Assembly (NCBI RefSeq): GCF_000732905.1
Contig: NZ_CP007588.1
Span: 186,001 to 250,000 of the forward strand
DNA: 64,000 bases
Source of the DNA: Weissella tructae
GTDB lineage: Bacteria > Bacillota > Bacilli > Lactobacillales > Lactobacillaceae
Direction: 5' to 3'
Both the position numbers and the translations under genes were made by a program. Under the pieces are notes generated by a model, which was given only the letters and a program-made list of their open reading frames with translations, was not told the origin of the DNA and ran no database searches. Shown here in pieces: positions 5,854-14,312 of this stretch (position 1 is its first letter; each line of letters begins with the position of its first letter).

Positions 5854-6819
5854 ATGAGTATTACAGAGAAGCCAAACGGTAAGTATAAGGTGCGTGTATT
5901 CATTGGTACTGATCCAATTACACAGAAGCAATCTTATAAAACCGCTACGGCAGGCAGTATGAAAGAAGCAAGATTAGTAGAAGCCCAACTAGCTTTACAA
6001 GTAGATAATGGCGAACTAGTCCCTAAGTGGGAACGTCAGAAGCCAAAAGAACATTACACCTTTGATATGGCGTATGAAGAATGGTTTGAGATATATAAGC
6101 AACAAGGTTACACCAAGGCTACGGTTGATAAGACTGAAAAAGCCTTTGCGTTACATTTTCTAAAACCCGAGTTATTTGGTGGTATGTACTTCGAGAGAAT
6201 GACTAACAAGGATGTACAAGAGCGGGTTAATAAGTTCTTGGTATCTATGTCTAGTAGTAGAAAATTATTATCTTATGCTAGTAAGGTGTTTAAGTACGCA
6301 GTGAATAGCGAGCATATTAACTGTGACCGTAACCCACTAGATACAATCCAAATGGTTAAGCCTAAAAAGGCAACAAAGCGAGAGGTTAGATTCTACGATG
6401 AGCAACAAGCCCAGCGCTTTGAACAGGGATGACAAGAGAACATTAGAGCTAGATGTACGCACATTAGAAGTTTTAAAGAGATGGAGAAAAACACAGGTAG
6501 AACAGTCGATGTTGAAAGGCTTACCTGTGACAGGAGATACTTTTGTAGTGAATATGAAGCGTACAAGCCTAGCTAATGTGCTATATAAGTTTAGAGAGTG
6601 GTATAGCAATACTCACGAAGTTGAATTACCACATCTTAATTTACACGGCTTACGTCATACGCATGCTAGTTTGTTGATCAGTAACGGAGTGAGATGAAAC
6701 AAGTTTCTGATAGATTAGGACATGCTGATATGATGACGACAGCAAAGATTTACGCAGAAGTAACGCCAAAAGCCAAGCAAGAAGTGGCAGATAAATTCAG
6801 TAGAATTATGGGGAGCTAA
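5854..6819 (+). pseudogene. Phage-type tyrosine integrase, decayed (internal deletion plus break)
   Basis: The N-terminal part (5854-6432, MSITEKPNGKYKVRVF) holds the AP2-like arm-binding and core-binding domains and stops at FYDEQQAQRFEQG. The reading then moves to the frame of 6398-6697, beginning near KRTLELDVRTLEVLKRW. About 80 residues with the first catalytic arginine (the TGMRxGE block of the family) are therefore missing. HGLRHTHASLLISNGV carries the HxxR motif, but the frame breaks at 6692-6697. The last part (MKQVSDRLGHAD to the tyrosine in KIYAEV) lies in a third frame and ends at 6819. It can no longer encode one active recombinase. Confidence 0.85.
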
Positions 6820-6886
6820 AACCTGTCCCAGACACTTTTTTATATTGAAGTAGTGGGAATGCCTATATAAAGGCGTTTGTGGGCAC

Positions 6887-6913
6887 AAGGGTTCACCCCC
6901 TCTCGGCTCCATT
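6887..6913 (+). mobile_element. attR-like site, degenerate 3' end of tmRNA (ssrA)
   Basis: GGGTTCACCCCC...CGGCTCCATT resembles the T arm and 3' terminus of Lactobacillales tmRNA, where the expected form is GGGTTCGA...GGCTCCA. It lies about 70 bp after the integrase remnant, the usual int-att spacing. No upstream tmRNA body is present, so it is read as the duplicated core left by integration at ssrA. Confidence 0.65.
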
Positions 6914-7042
6914 GTACGGGTGTAAATAGATAAAAACAAGTGAAAGAAAACGAGTCGTAGCAACGGTTTGAGTGAAAGCAATTTCAGACTCAATCCAGAC
7001 TCGTTTACGAAACTAAAACTAAATACGTCTGCCCATTCTTTG

Positions 7043-7073
7043 CCGTTGTCTTTGATAGATGACGGTTTTTTTA
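7043..7073 (+). terminator. Intrinsic terminator
   Basis: A 9-bp stem (CCGTTGTCT / AGATGACGG, two G-U pairs) is followed by a T tract. It closes the 200-bp stretch after the first att site; the rest of 6914-7196 shows no gene. Confidence 0.7.
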
Positions 7074-7196
7074 TTTCAAATTACTTAACAATGGTTGCAA
7101 GTTTGCTATACTTCTTGTTGGCATTATTTGCGTATTTATTTTAACGTGCTATTATGTGTATATAAAACAAGTACGCAAATAGGGCCGGAGGTAATT

Positions 7197-8123
7197 ATGA
7201 CGAACGTTGAAGAAATAACACATACGGGTTACATAGAGATTGGGGACATAGAATTATATTCTCTTGTGACGAAAAGTGGGAAGAGACTTATCTCTGCTAG
7301 TGATGTATTCAAGGCTGTTGGTAAGTCTCGACGTGGGGATGTACGTGTAGAAGGATACCCAGCGTTTATCGGGGCGCGAAATATCGTGCCATATATTGAT
7401 GATGAGTTGAGAACTAAAATGATTCCAGTGGCTTACAAAGCCAAGAATGGTCGTATAGCCGAAGCCTATGACGCTACTATTATCCCTGGAGTTGCGGATT
7501 TGTACATTGAAGCGAAGAATAGGGGAGCGCTGACGAAACCCCAAGAGCAAGTTTACGAGAGAGCGTTAATTATCGTGCGCGCCTTGGCTAAATTAGGTAT
7601 CACGGCTCTGATTGACGAAGCAACTGGATTCCAAAATGATCGAGAAAGCCAAGCTCTGCAAACTCTTTTGCAAGGATATATTTCAGATGATTTGATGAAA
7701 TGGCAAGCAAGATTCCCTAAAGAATACTATGAACAAATCTACAGACTATACGGAATTTCTGACCAATTTGATCCTGCTAACGTGAAACGTCCACAATGGA
7801 TTGGCGAATTTACGAATAAATATGTTTATGGAGTATTCCCAGAAGTGGTGATGGAAGAAATAAAAAAGAAAAATCCAACCAAAGAGAGCGCGCGTGGTGT
7901 TATGTATCGTGGGCATAAGCATTTTCAACATTTGACGGAAAAAGTCGGACTGCCACAATTAGACACCCATTTATCTCAGCTTATTATCGTAATGCGAATG
8001 TCTGCGGACAAGGAAGAGTTTAAAGTTAACTTCCAACGAATGTTTGCTAAGGAATTGGAAAGAAAAGAGATTCAAGACGACATTAAAAATGGAGCATCAC
8101 TGCTGTTCGAAGAATTGAACTAA
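7197..8123 (+). CDS. P63C-domain protein, phage antirepressor-like (308 aa)
   Basis: The ATG at 7197 follows GGAGG by 5 nt; the upstream extension has no such site. Residues 150-300 match the P63C domain as I know it (GYISDDLMKWQARFPKEYY, then NKYVYGVFPEVVMEEIKKKN, then KHFQHLTEKVGLPQLDTHL). The N-terminal 100 residues include a KilA/Bro-like stretch (GKRLISASDVFKAVGKSRRG). Such proteins occur in phages and plasmids and are thought to act as antirepressors or DNA-binding regulators. It is the main intact gene of the second element and has its own region upstream. Confidence 0.75.
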   Translation: MTNVEEITHTGYIEIGDIELYSLVTKSGKRLISASDVFKAVGKSRRGDVRVEGYPAFIGARNIVPYIDDELRTKMIPVAYKAKNGRIAEAYDATIIPGVADLYIEAKNRGALTKPQEQVYERALIIVRALAKLGITALIDEATGFQNDRESQALQTLLQGYISDDLMKWQARFPKEYYEQIYRLYGISDQFDPANVKRPQWIGEFTNKYVYGVFPEVVMEEIKKKNPTKESARGVMYRGHKHFQHLTEKVGLPQLDTHLSQLIIVMRMSADKEEFKVNFQRMFAKELERKEIQDDIKNGASLLFEELN

Positions 8124-8303
8124 TAAAAGAACTGCAACAACGACCATCTAGTAACAAGGGTAGCTATTAAGTTGATTACTCTTTTTGTAGAATTTTACTT
8201 AATTGGAGGTGGATAATAAAGGGTAGTTAGTAGGCTATCTAATGTCACAAGAGCCGTATATTTCTTGAAATAAAGCATGTCACTTTTCAAAATAACTAGT
8301 GCA

Positions 8304-8612
8304 TTAGTCTTGTACTCGTCTTGAAACCGTTGTGAGTGTTCCATTACTTACAAGCTCCTGAGCTACGTCTTTGGCTATTTGGCTAATAAAATTGTTATAG
8401 TCGGGGATGTCAGCAATTAAATAACTGTTACCGCTATGCGAGTTCCGTGGTCTAATTAGAGGGACAAGTTCCTCTAAATCAAATATCTTGCTTCCGTTGA
8501 TAATTGTTGAATGTAATAAAACTTGTTGTCCCCATGAGCGAATAGTAGGTACTGTTTTACCTGCTAGTTTGGCTACCATGGCAGGGTGTAAATTAATAAT
8601 CTTTGTAGGCAT
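8304..8612 (-). CDS. Small HTH-type protein of the second element (102 aa)
   Basis: The start at 8612 (MPTKIINLHPAMVAKL) is preferred because GGAG lies 9 nt upstream; the ATG at 8627 has no clear site. Residues 10-35 (MVAKLAGKTVPTIRSWGQ) look like a MerR/excisionase-type helix-turn-helix, followed by a beta wing (IINGSKIFDLEELVPLI). Residues 65-102 are a helical tail. It may be an excisionase or small regulator. The gene faces the P63C gene tail to tail. Confidence 0.5.
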   Translation of the reverse strand: MPTKIINLHPAMVAKLAGKTVPTIRSWGQQVLLHSTIINGSKIFDLEELVPLIRPRNSHSGNSYLIADIPDYNNFISQIAKDVAQELVSNGTLTTVSRRVQD

Positions 8613-8677
8613 GTTTCTGTTCTCCATGTCGTGAGCACTCTACCAATAACGGCAGGGTGCTTTTTTTGTCGGATAGT

Positions 8678-9088
8678 TTAGCGTGTATTGGCTTGAAACG
8701 ATAAATATACCCAACATATTCCAAAGCGCTTAAACATCCAAATATTCCGTGAGATATGCAAGTTGTAAATTTGTTCTTGTACCAATGCAACATAATCATC
8801 TAGAGTAGCAGGGCGCTTGATTGAGTCAAAACGAACTACACCAAGCTTGTTAGGATTATCAATAGCAGTTTCTAGCATAATCAGACGGTCGTTAAGCTCT
8901 GTTAGTTCGTCACGGTAATCATCCCCATACGCTTGAATAAATTCATTTACCTTCACTCCAAACGTGTCGCTTGCGGTTGTTAGCTCTTCACGAGTGTAGG
9001 TGTCAGCATTCCCAAACAATGCTTTCAAGTCGGCGTCCAGTTGTTCAATAAATTTGGTACGATTGTCATCATCACTAGATGACGTGTT
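8678..9088 (-). pseudogene. Fragment of an unrecognised phage-type gene
   Basis: An open frame on the minus strand runs from about 9088 (NNDFNTSSSDDDNRTKF), through KALFGNADTYTREEL and ELNDRLIMLETAI, to a stop at 8678. There is no convincing start or ribosome binding site, and the right end abuts the second integrase remnant, so the gene was probably truncated by recombination. The last 20 residues (aromatic and Cys-rich) look like out-of-frame read-through. No family is recognised. Confidence 0.4.
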
Positions 9089-9103
9089 AAAGTCATTGTT
9101 AAG

Positions 9104-9406
9104 GGCGTACCAGTGACAGCAGATACATTCATAGTAGATATGAAACGCACTAGCCTAGCGAATGCACTGTATAAGTTTAGGGACTGGTACAACGATAACC
9201 ATGAGACACCACTACCGCACCTAAATATCCATGGCTTACGTCATACGCATGCTAGTTTGTTGATCAGTAACGGGGTTTAAATGAAACAAGTTACTGATAG
9301 GCTAGGGCATGCCGATATAATGACAACAGCCAATATTTATGCAGAAGTGACACCAAAAGCACGGCAAAAAGTTGCAAATAAATTTAGTGAGATTATGGGT
9401 AGTTGA
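9104..9406 (+). pseudogene. Second tyrosine integrase remnant, C-terminal 100 residues
   Basis: Translation gives VPVTADTFIVDMKRTSL, then HGLRHTHASLLISNGV, an in-frame TAA at 9278-9280, then MKQVTDRLGHADIMTT, the tyrosine in NIYAEV, and a stop at 9406. It is a close relative of the first integrase (same HxxR and GHAD motifs) with only the catalytic end left. The stop falls at the same codon where the first copy is frameshifted. It precedes the second ssrA-like att site by about 70 bp. Confidence 0.85.
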
Positions 9407-9472
9407 GAAAACTCCCAGACTCGTTTAATAATCAAGGTAGTAGAACCCCCATATAAAGGCATTTTTGTGGTC

Positions 9473-9502
9473 TAGGGTTCACTCCCTCCTTCGGCTCCAT
9501 TT
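9473..9502 (+). mobile_element. Second attR-like ssrA 3' end
   Basis: AGGGTTCACTCCC...TTCGGCTCCATTT is aligned with the site at 6887, and homology extends upstream through ATATAAAGGC. The core GGCTCCATT is shared. Like the first copy it lacks one G of the canonical TTCGA loop. It marks the right border of the accessory region. Confidence 0.65.
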
Positions 9503-9506
9503 GAAT

Positions 9507-9547
9507 GCAAAAGAGTTATTTACCTTTAGGTTGATGACTCTTTTTTT
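9507..9547 (+). terminator. Terminator after the second ssrA-like end
   Basis: AAAGAGT pairs with ACTCTTT, with an inner ACCT/AGGT stem, and is followed by seven T residues. It may be the original ssrA terminator. From here to 9705 I see only AT-rich intergenic sequence. Confidence 0.6.
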
Positions 9548-9705
9548 ATATTTATTTGTGCTTGGTATATATAGGGGGCATTATTTTAATTGCTTCCCAA
9601 GTGTACAGTGACAGATATGATACAATTTTCTGAGATTAGTTTTAAAGATATATGAAGTGAAAAAGTTGTAACTGAAAGTAATCGTATTATGAATGGAGTG
9701 AAGTA

Positions 9706-10158
9706 ATGTTTAAAAAGGTGATGTCTATTATAATTTGGCCAATTCTGGCTTATAGTTTGTTTGTGTTATTAGAATTCGTAACGGCGTTAACGTTAGATGA
9801 TGATATTTTGACCGTTGCGAAACAAGATACGGCAGCTTTTATTCTGTTGTTCTTTTCACTATTCGTGTTCTTTATTACGATAAGTGTTGTGGCGTTGTTT
9901 TTTAATCATCGATATTTTGAAATTAAGGGCACATATGATGGTGCGTCTGCGGTTTTGAACTTAATTACAACTTTCACCAGTGTCACGACGTTAGTTGTCC
10001 AATTTGCAGGTGGAGAAGTACCAAAAGGATTTTTGACATTGACGCTAGCAACTATTCTTTTAGCCATGGCATTGTCGATTACATCACACTTGTTAAAGTG
10101 GCAACGTGCACGCGATATTCGCAAACGTGTACAGAAAAAATCGTCAAATGCAAGTTAA
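9706..10158 (+). CDS. Four-helix membrane protein of unknown function (150 aa)
   Basis: GGAGTG precedes the ATG. Hydrophobic segments lie at about residues 7-28, 42-66, 82-100 and 108-130, and the C-terminus is strongly basic (KWQRARDIRKRVQKKSS), suggesting a cytoplasmic tail. No family motif is recognised. It is the first gene right of the accessory region and is oriented with the GGDEF cluster that follows 124 bp later. Confidence 0.6.
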   Translation: MFKKVMSIIIWPILAYSLFVLLEFVTALTLDDDILTVAKQDTAAFILLFFSLFVFFITISVVALFFNHRYFEIKGTYDGASAVLNLITTFTSVTTLVVQFAGGEVPKGFLTLTLATILLAMALSITSHLLKWQRARDIRKRVQKKSSNAS

Positions 10159-10282
10159 ACGCTTTAAAAATTGTATGTTTCTTCAAAAAAACTAAATTTT
10201 ATGCGTAAATAGCGTATGTTTAGCCAAAAAATTTGGTAATATAGATATTATTGACATACTAATTACAGGGTAGGGGAAACAT

Positions 10283-11395
10283 ATGGCGGGTGCCGTTGAA
10301 GAATTTATAATTTACTGTATATTCATGCTGTTTGTAATGAGTACAGTGTTTACACTAGTTTTTGTTACTACCTTAGATGATGAAATTGTATCAGAACGAT
10401 TCCGAAGTCGTTTGATGCTTCCTCTTTACATAGGGTATACATATTTGATTGCCTCATTGACAGGTAACGCATTCGGATTAGTTATGATGGCGTATATTCC
10501 AGCATTGATTGCGACAATCTTTTCTGATTGGCGGACCGCTAGTTTGGTAGCTTTCATGAAGCCGTTGGAAAATGTTTTATATTTGAAAACAGCCTATGGT
10601 TGGGAAGAGATTCCAAATATTTGGATGTCTGTACTGATTAGTTGGATTGCCTTGATTCTGTTAATTGTTTTATTTCAGAAATTTGGTAAATCAAGAATAT
10701 TTTACATTGCAATTGCCATTGGTTTTGGTGCGCTAGAAAACTTGCAGTCCGCATTTTATCCACGAGATGTATCGGCAATGTATTCCGAGCAGATAGTTAA
10801 CGTTTTGAGTTATGTGGCGATTGTCTGGTTTGCATTGATGTTAAAAGATCGCTTAGTACGTTATGAGAACAAAATGACGGATGAATTATTACGCGATCCA
10901 TTAACGAACGTATACAATCTAAAAGCGTTCAATGAAGATAAGGTTGATGAAGAAAAGTTTAGTGGCTATGCATTAGGTGTCATGGACATTGATAAGTTTA
11001 AGCGATTAAATGATACTTTGGGGCATACTGCTGGAAACGAAATTATTCAATTAACGGCGGATACATTATTAGCGACGCTAAAAACGCAGTATCAAACAGG
11101 TGAGTATAAGGTATATCGTTTTGGTGGAGAAGAATTTATCGTAGTGGTGTTATTAGAAGATAATATCTCTGCAGGAATGCTAAAGTTCCAAGACGTATTA
11201 ACAACAGCCAATGGTGTCCTGACAGAAAAAACAACTGAGCAATTTGATACGCCAGTCGCGTTTTCTGGAGGAATTACCAGTCGATTGATTACAGAACCAC
11301 GTTATTCTGCATTCCGTCGTGCGGATGTCTTGTTGTATGAAATGAAAAATAATACACCGGGAATAATTGCTATAGACGGTGAAGTAGACGCATAA
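10283..11395 (+). CDS. Membrane GGDEF protein, probable diguanylate cyclase (370 aa)
   Basis: AGGGGAAAC precedes the ATG. Residues 1-195 contain about six membrane helices, and residues 205-365 are a GGDEF domain. The domain shows DPLTNVYN, the metal-site stretch MDIDKFKRLNDTLGH and a functional-looking GGEEF at 281-285, so synthesis of c-di-GMP from two GTP is the expected reaction. There is no RxxD inhibitory site before GGEEF, so product inhibition through that site is not expected. The membrane half is shared with the paralogue at 12193 and presumably senses a signal. Confidence 0.85.
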   Translation: MAGAVEEFIIYCIFMLFVMSTVFTLVFVTTLDDEIVSERFRSRLMLPLYIGYTYLIASLTGNAFGLVMMAYIPALIATIFSDWRTASLVAFMKPLENVLYLKTAYGWEEIPNIWMSVLISWIALILLIVLFQKFGKSRIFYIAIAIGFGALENLQSAFYPRDVSAMYSEQIVNVLSYVAIVWFALMLKDRLVRYENKMTDELLRDPLTNVYNLKAFNEDKVDEEKFSGYALGVMDIDKFKRLNDTLGHTAGNEIIQLTADTLLATLKTQYQTGEYKVYRFGGEEFIVVVLLEDNISAGMLKFQDVLTTANGVLTEKTTEQFDTPVAFSGGITSRLITEPRYSAFRRADVLLYEMKNNTPGIIAIDGEVDA

Positions 11396-11412
11396 GTGCG
11401 TCTATTTTTTTT
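11385..11412 (+). terminator. Intrinsic terminator after first GGDEF gene
   Basis: TAGACGCA-TAAG-TGCGTCTA overlaps the stop codon and is followed by eight T residues. The 255 bp to the next gene are very AT-rich with no further feature seen. Confidence 0.85.
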
Positions 11413-11667
11413 GTTTTAAAATGAATATTGTTAATGTGAAAAATTTAAAAAATTGAACAGATTTAAAATGCTAAAAAGTTCAAGATTCATATTTATTTTT
11501 AGAAAAACAGACATGAAATCAGTTTTTTGATATGCTACTATGGAAATCAATCGTAATTCATACATATACGAATATCTATCCGAGTAGGTGGATATAGTAT
11601 CTTGGTTATTAAATAACACCAAGACATAACGAAGTATTATTTTCATAAATAGGGGATGAGTTTAAGC

Positions 11668-12105
11668 ATGCAGATTAAAATTTATTACGTTTCCGTGATG
11701 GGAACGAATCGGGTATTAGCGGAAGAAATGGCGGAGTACTTACGTACAGACAATACTGTGACGTTAGATGAAATGAACAATGTCGATATTTTCTCAGTGA
11801 ATAAAGAAAATACGGATTTGTTGATCTTGGTACCATATACATTTAATTATGGTGAAATTCCATTGGAAGCATTGGATTTTTATGATGATCTGGAAGATGT
11901 AACGCTAGAAGGTGTGAAGACTTGGGTTGTGGGGACTGGGGACAGCACATATGGTGGAAGTAGTTTTGCTAAATCAGTGGATATCTTTACAGAACGCTGT
12001 GCTGGTAAGGGTGAAATGGCCGCACCAAGTTTGAAACTAGATATGTATCCATGGGCTGACACACGTGCGACAGTACAATCTGCTTTAGATGGCATGACAA
12101 AGTAA
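11668..12105 (+). CDS. Flavodoxin (145 aa)
   Basis: The start at 11668 (MQIKIYYVSVMGTNR) puts AGGGG 12 nt upstream; the alternative ATG at 11656 touches that motif and is less likely. The N-terminal strand and loop (SVMGTNR) form a variant of the FMN phosphate loop, and VVGTGDSTYGG is the second FMN-binding loop. It is a short-chain flavodoxin carrying electrons between flavin or iron-sulphur enzymes. Its partner is unknown. It sits between the two GGDEF paralogues, after a terminator, so it is probably transcribed separately from the first. Confidence 0.85.
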   Translation: MQIKIYYVSVMGTNRVLAEEMAEYLRTDNTVTLDEMNNVDIFSVNKENTDLLILVPYTFNYGEIPLEALDFYDDLEDVTLEGVKTWVVGTGDSTYGGSSFAKSVDIFTERCAGKGEMAAPSLKLDMYPWADTRATVQSALDGMTK

Positions 12106-12192
12106 CATATATATTTTAGATAAATAACATATAGGGGTATGTTATACTGATTCTAAAATCAGGAATAGAATTAGAGCTTTGGGGGGCGTGCG

Positions 12193-13347
12193 GTGTTAGA
12201 TTTAATAGACGAGATTTTTAGTTTTGGACTAGTGATCTTTTTGATTCTGAGTACTATTTTTTCACTAGTCTTTACAACTAAATTGAGTCAAAAGATTCCA
12301 GAGAAAACACGACTGTGGTTAATGTATCCACTATATTTTGGTTTTACATATGTGATTGTGTCTTTGACACACGCAACATTAGGTATTGTGATGCTGACAT
12401 ATGTGCCTGCATTAGTGGCAATCATCTTTGATGATTTTATCGTTGCGGTCGTGGTTTCATTGGTAAAACCAGTGATTACATTGGCGTTTTTGTATTTAGT
12501 CTATCCAAATGAGATTCATAATTTGATGATGTCATTTGAAATTAGCTGGTTAACATTGGCTGCGGTGATGATGCTGTTTAGACAATGGGGAAATCATGCT
12601 TGGACATATTATGTTGCAGCGATTGTATTAGCCTTGCTGGAAGATGAATTAGGCTTAATTGGGCCTACATTTTCGTTAGGGATTGCAGTGCTCACAATAG
12701 CAAGTTACATTGCCGTTGTGTCGTTTATGTTGTACTTAAACAAGCATTTGATTTCGGATGAAGAGGCGTATCTAGCTGAATTGAACATTGATCCATTAAC
12801 CGGATTATTTAATTTACGAGCATTCAAGGACGATTTGGATACCGTGAATACAACTGTTGATCATGATGAATATCTCTTGTTGATTATGGATTTGGATAAA
12901 TTTAAAGAATTAAACGATACATTAGGGCATGATGTGGGGAATCATGTTCTGAAGGCTGTTGGGGATAAAACCAATGAACTGTTGGGGATGAATTTTCCGG
13001 AAAGTGATTTTAAAGTCTATCGTTTTGGTGGAGAAGAATTAATCTGTGTGATTAAAAATCGTGGTAATATTTGCCGTTTAGCTGCGCAAATTGCACATTT
13101 GTTTAATGAATTGAATGAAGAATTAAGCCAATACACACGAGACACGCACGAAATGGGCGTTAGCTTCTCGGCGGGTGTATCTAGTAATGTATGGAATGAA
13201 TTTGATCATGATGAAACATTTAAGCATGCAGATAATCTGTTATATCAAGCGAAGCGTGCTGGTGGACAACAGATTATTCTAGATGATAAGGCTATTTCAT
13301 GTGCTGATTGTGATCGTTACAAAACGGGTATTATAACAATAAAATAG
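12193..13347 (+). CDS. Membrane GGDEF-family protein with variant GGEEL motif (384 aa)
   Basis: The GTG start follows a run of G residues (GGGGGG) by 7 nt. It has the same architecture as the gene at 10283: about six helices in residues 1-195 (compare LMYPLYFGFTYVIVSLT with LMLPLYIGYTYLIASLT in the paralogue) and a GGDEF domain over 200-370. The motif reads GGEEL at 279-283, while MDLDKFKELNDTLGHDVG is intact. Activity may be weak or lost. The C-terminal tail adds a CADCDRYK pair of cysteines. There is no RxxD site. This is a tandem duplication that has diverged. Confidence 0.8.
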   Translation: MLDLIDEIFSFGLVIFLILSTIFSLVFTTKLSQKIPEKTRLWLMYPLYFGFTYVIVSLTHATLGIVMLTYVPALVAIIFDDFIVAVVVSLVKPVITLAFLYLVYPNEIHNLMMSFEISWLTLAAVMMLFRQWGNHAWTYYVAAIVLALLEDELGLIGPTFSLGIAVLTIASYIAVVSFMLYLNKHLISDEEAYLAELNIDPLTGLFNLRAFKDDLDTVNTTVDHDEYLLLIMDLDKFKELNDTLGHDVGNHVLKAVGDKTNELLGMNFPESDFKVYRFGGEELICVIKNRGNICRLAAQIAHLFNELNEELSQYTRDTHEMGVSFSAGVSSNVWNEFDHDETFKHADNLLYQAKRAGGQQIILDDKAISCADCDRYKTGIITIK

Positions 13348-13365
13348 AAATTGGGAGAATGAACA

Positions 13366-13782
13366 ATGACAAATACTGCAGAAATGTTTAATAAGTTTGA
13401 GACAGGGATTAAGCAAGTAGAAAAGCGCTACAAATTTTACGTGCATCTGAATTCTTGGATTTCAATGTTGAGTATTGTTTTGTCATCAAGTATTCCGATT
13501 TTAATTAGTATGGCTGAAAGCCAAGTACATCTGTTGCTGGTTGTTTCCATCTTTTCAGCGCTGATTACATTACTACAAACGTTTAAATCAACATTCAGCC
13601 TATCTGATAAGATTCAACGTTTGGGTGTTGTGGTGGCCGAATTAAAGAAAGAACAATTATTGCTAATGACACGTACTGCACCGTATACAGGTACGGATGA
13701 AGAGAATATGCACCACTTTGTGACTAAGATTTCTGATAATGCAGAAGAATTTATTCAACACTTAGAAGCAGATAATAATTAA
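13366..13782 (+). CDS. DUF4231/SLATT-like two-TM protein (138 aa)
   Basis: GGGAG lies 8 nt before the ATG, and the gene starts 18 bp after the second GGDEF gene, so they are probably cotranscribed. It has an N-terminal helix (FNKFETGIKQVEKRYKFYV), two adjacent membrane helices at about 26-48 and 53-72 with a short turn, and a C-terminal helical region. This matches the SLATT/DUF4231 pattern. SLATT proteins are known as membrane effectors associated with nucleotide-signalling defence systems. Whether this one responds to a cyclic dinucleotide is an inference from its neighbours. Confidence 0.65.
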   Translation: MTNTAEMFNKFETGIKQVEKRYKFYVHLNSWISMLSIVLSSSIPILISMAESQVHLLLVVSIFSALITLLQTFKSTFSLSDKIQRLGVVVAELKKEQLLLMTRTAPYTGTDEENMHHFVTKISDNAEEFIQHLEADNN

Positions 13783-13788
13783 CAACAG

Positions 13789-13840
13789 AACAGATATTAA
13801 TATATATTCTCTTATGTATATATATTAATATCTGTTTTTA
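13789..13840 (+). terminator. Long AT-rich terminator hairpin
   Basis: AACAGATATTAATATATAT pairs with its near-exact complement ending ATATCTGTT, followed by TTTTA. It closes the GGDEF/SLATT operon. Confidence 0.8.
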
Positions 13841-13953
13841 ATTTTTGCATATATGGACAGAATTGAAAAATGACACCGTGTCATTTTTTGTGATTGATTG
13901 AACTATGTGATATAGTGAATGCGTTTCATATGAAAAAAAAGGGGGATGAAGAT

Positions 13954-14211
13954 ATGGCAATGTTTCTACATATTTTTATTGGATTAGTGGCATTTATCGG
14001 GGCAGGTGTTATGAGCATTAGCTTCAAAGGTAACATGCAATCACTTAACGCAGTGCAAAAGTGGTCATTGATCGCAACAGTTAGCGCTATTGGCGTTACT
14101 GCAGTGTTTGGTTTCTACATGGCAGCTGGGCCAATGGGCGCAGTTTTGTCAGCAGCACTTCTAGCAGTGTTTGAATACGAATGTTTCTTTAAAGTTCGTC
14201 AAGCTGCGTAA
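13954..14211 (+). CDS. Small three-helix membrane protein (85 aa)
   Basis: The start at 13954 is chosen for the GGGGGATG site 5-8 nt upstream; the frame extends further up without a good site. Three hydrophobic stretches (residues 3-24, 36-55, 58-76) with glycine-rich turns (GFYMAAGPMGAVL) and a basic end (FKVRQAA) are visible. No family is recognised. It stands alone between two terminators. Confidence 0.6.
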   Translation: MAMFLHIFIGLVAFIGAGVMSISFKGNMQSLNAVQKWSLIATVSAIGVTAVFGFYMAAGPMGAVLSAALLAVFEYECFFKVRQAA

Positions 14212-14220
14212 TAGTATATA

Positions 14221-14253
14221 AAAAAAGCGTAACCGTTATGGTTACGCTTTTTT
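14221..14253. terminator. Bidirectional terminator
   Basis: AAAAAAGCGTAACC-GTTAT-GGTTACGCTTTTTT is symmetrical, with T tracts on both strands. It separates the rightward small membrane gene from the leftward FMN reductase. Confidence 0.9.
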
Positions 14254-14312
14254 ATTTTAAATATAGAATTGATATCCCGATTAATGACGTGAGGTGGTCA
14301 TTAATGCGTGAA

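Noticed and set aside
12193-13347. Second GGDEF protein as an inactive relic
   Set aside because: Only one motif residue differs (GGEEL) and the metal-binding stretch is intact, so loss of activity cannot be concluded.
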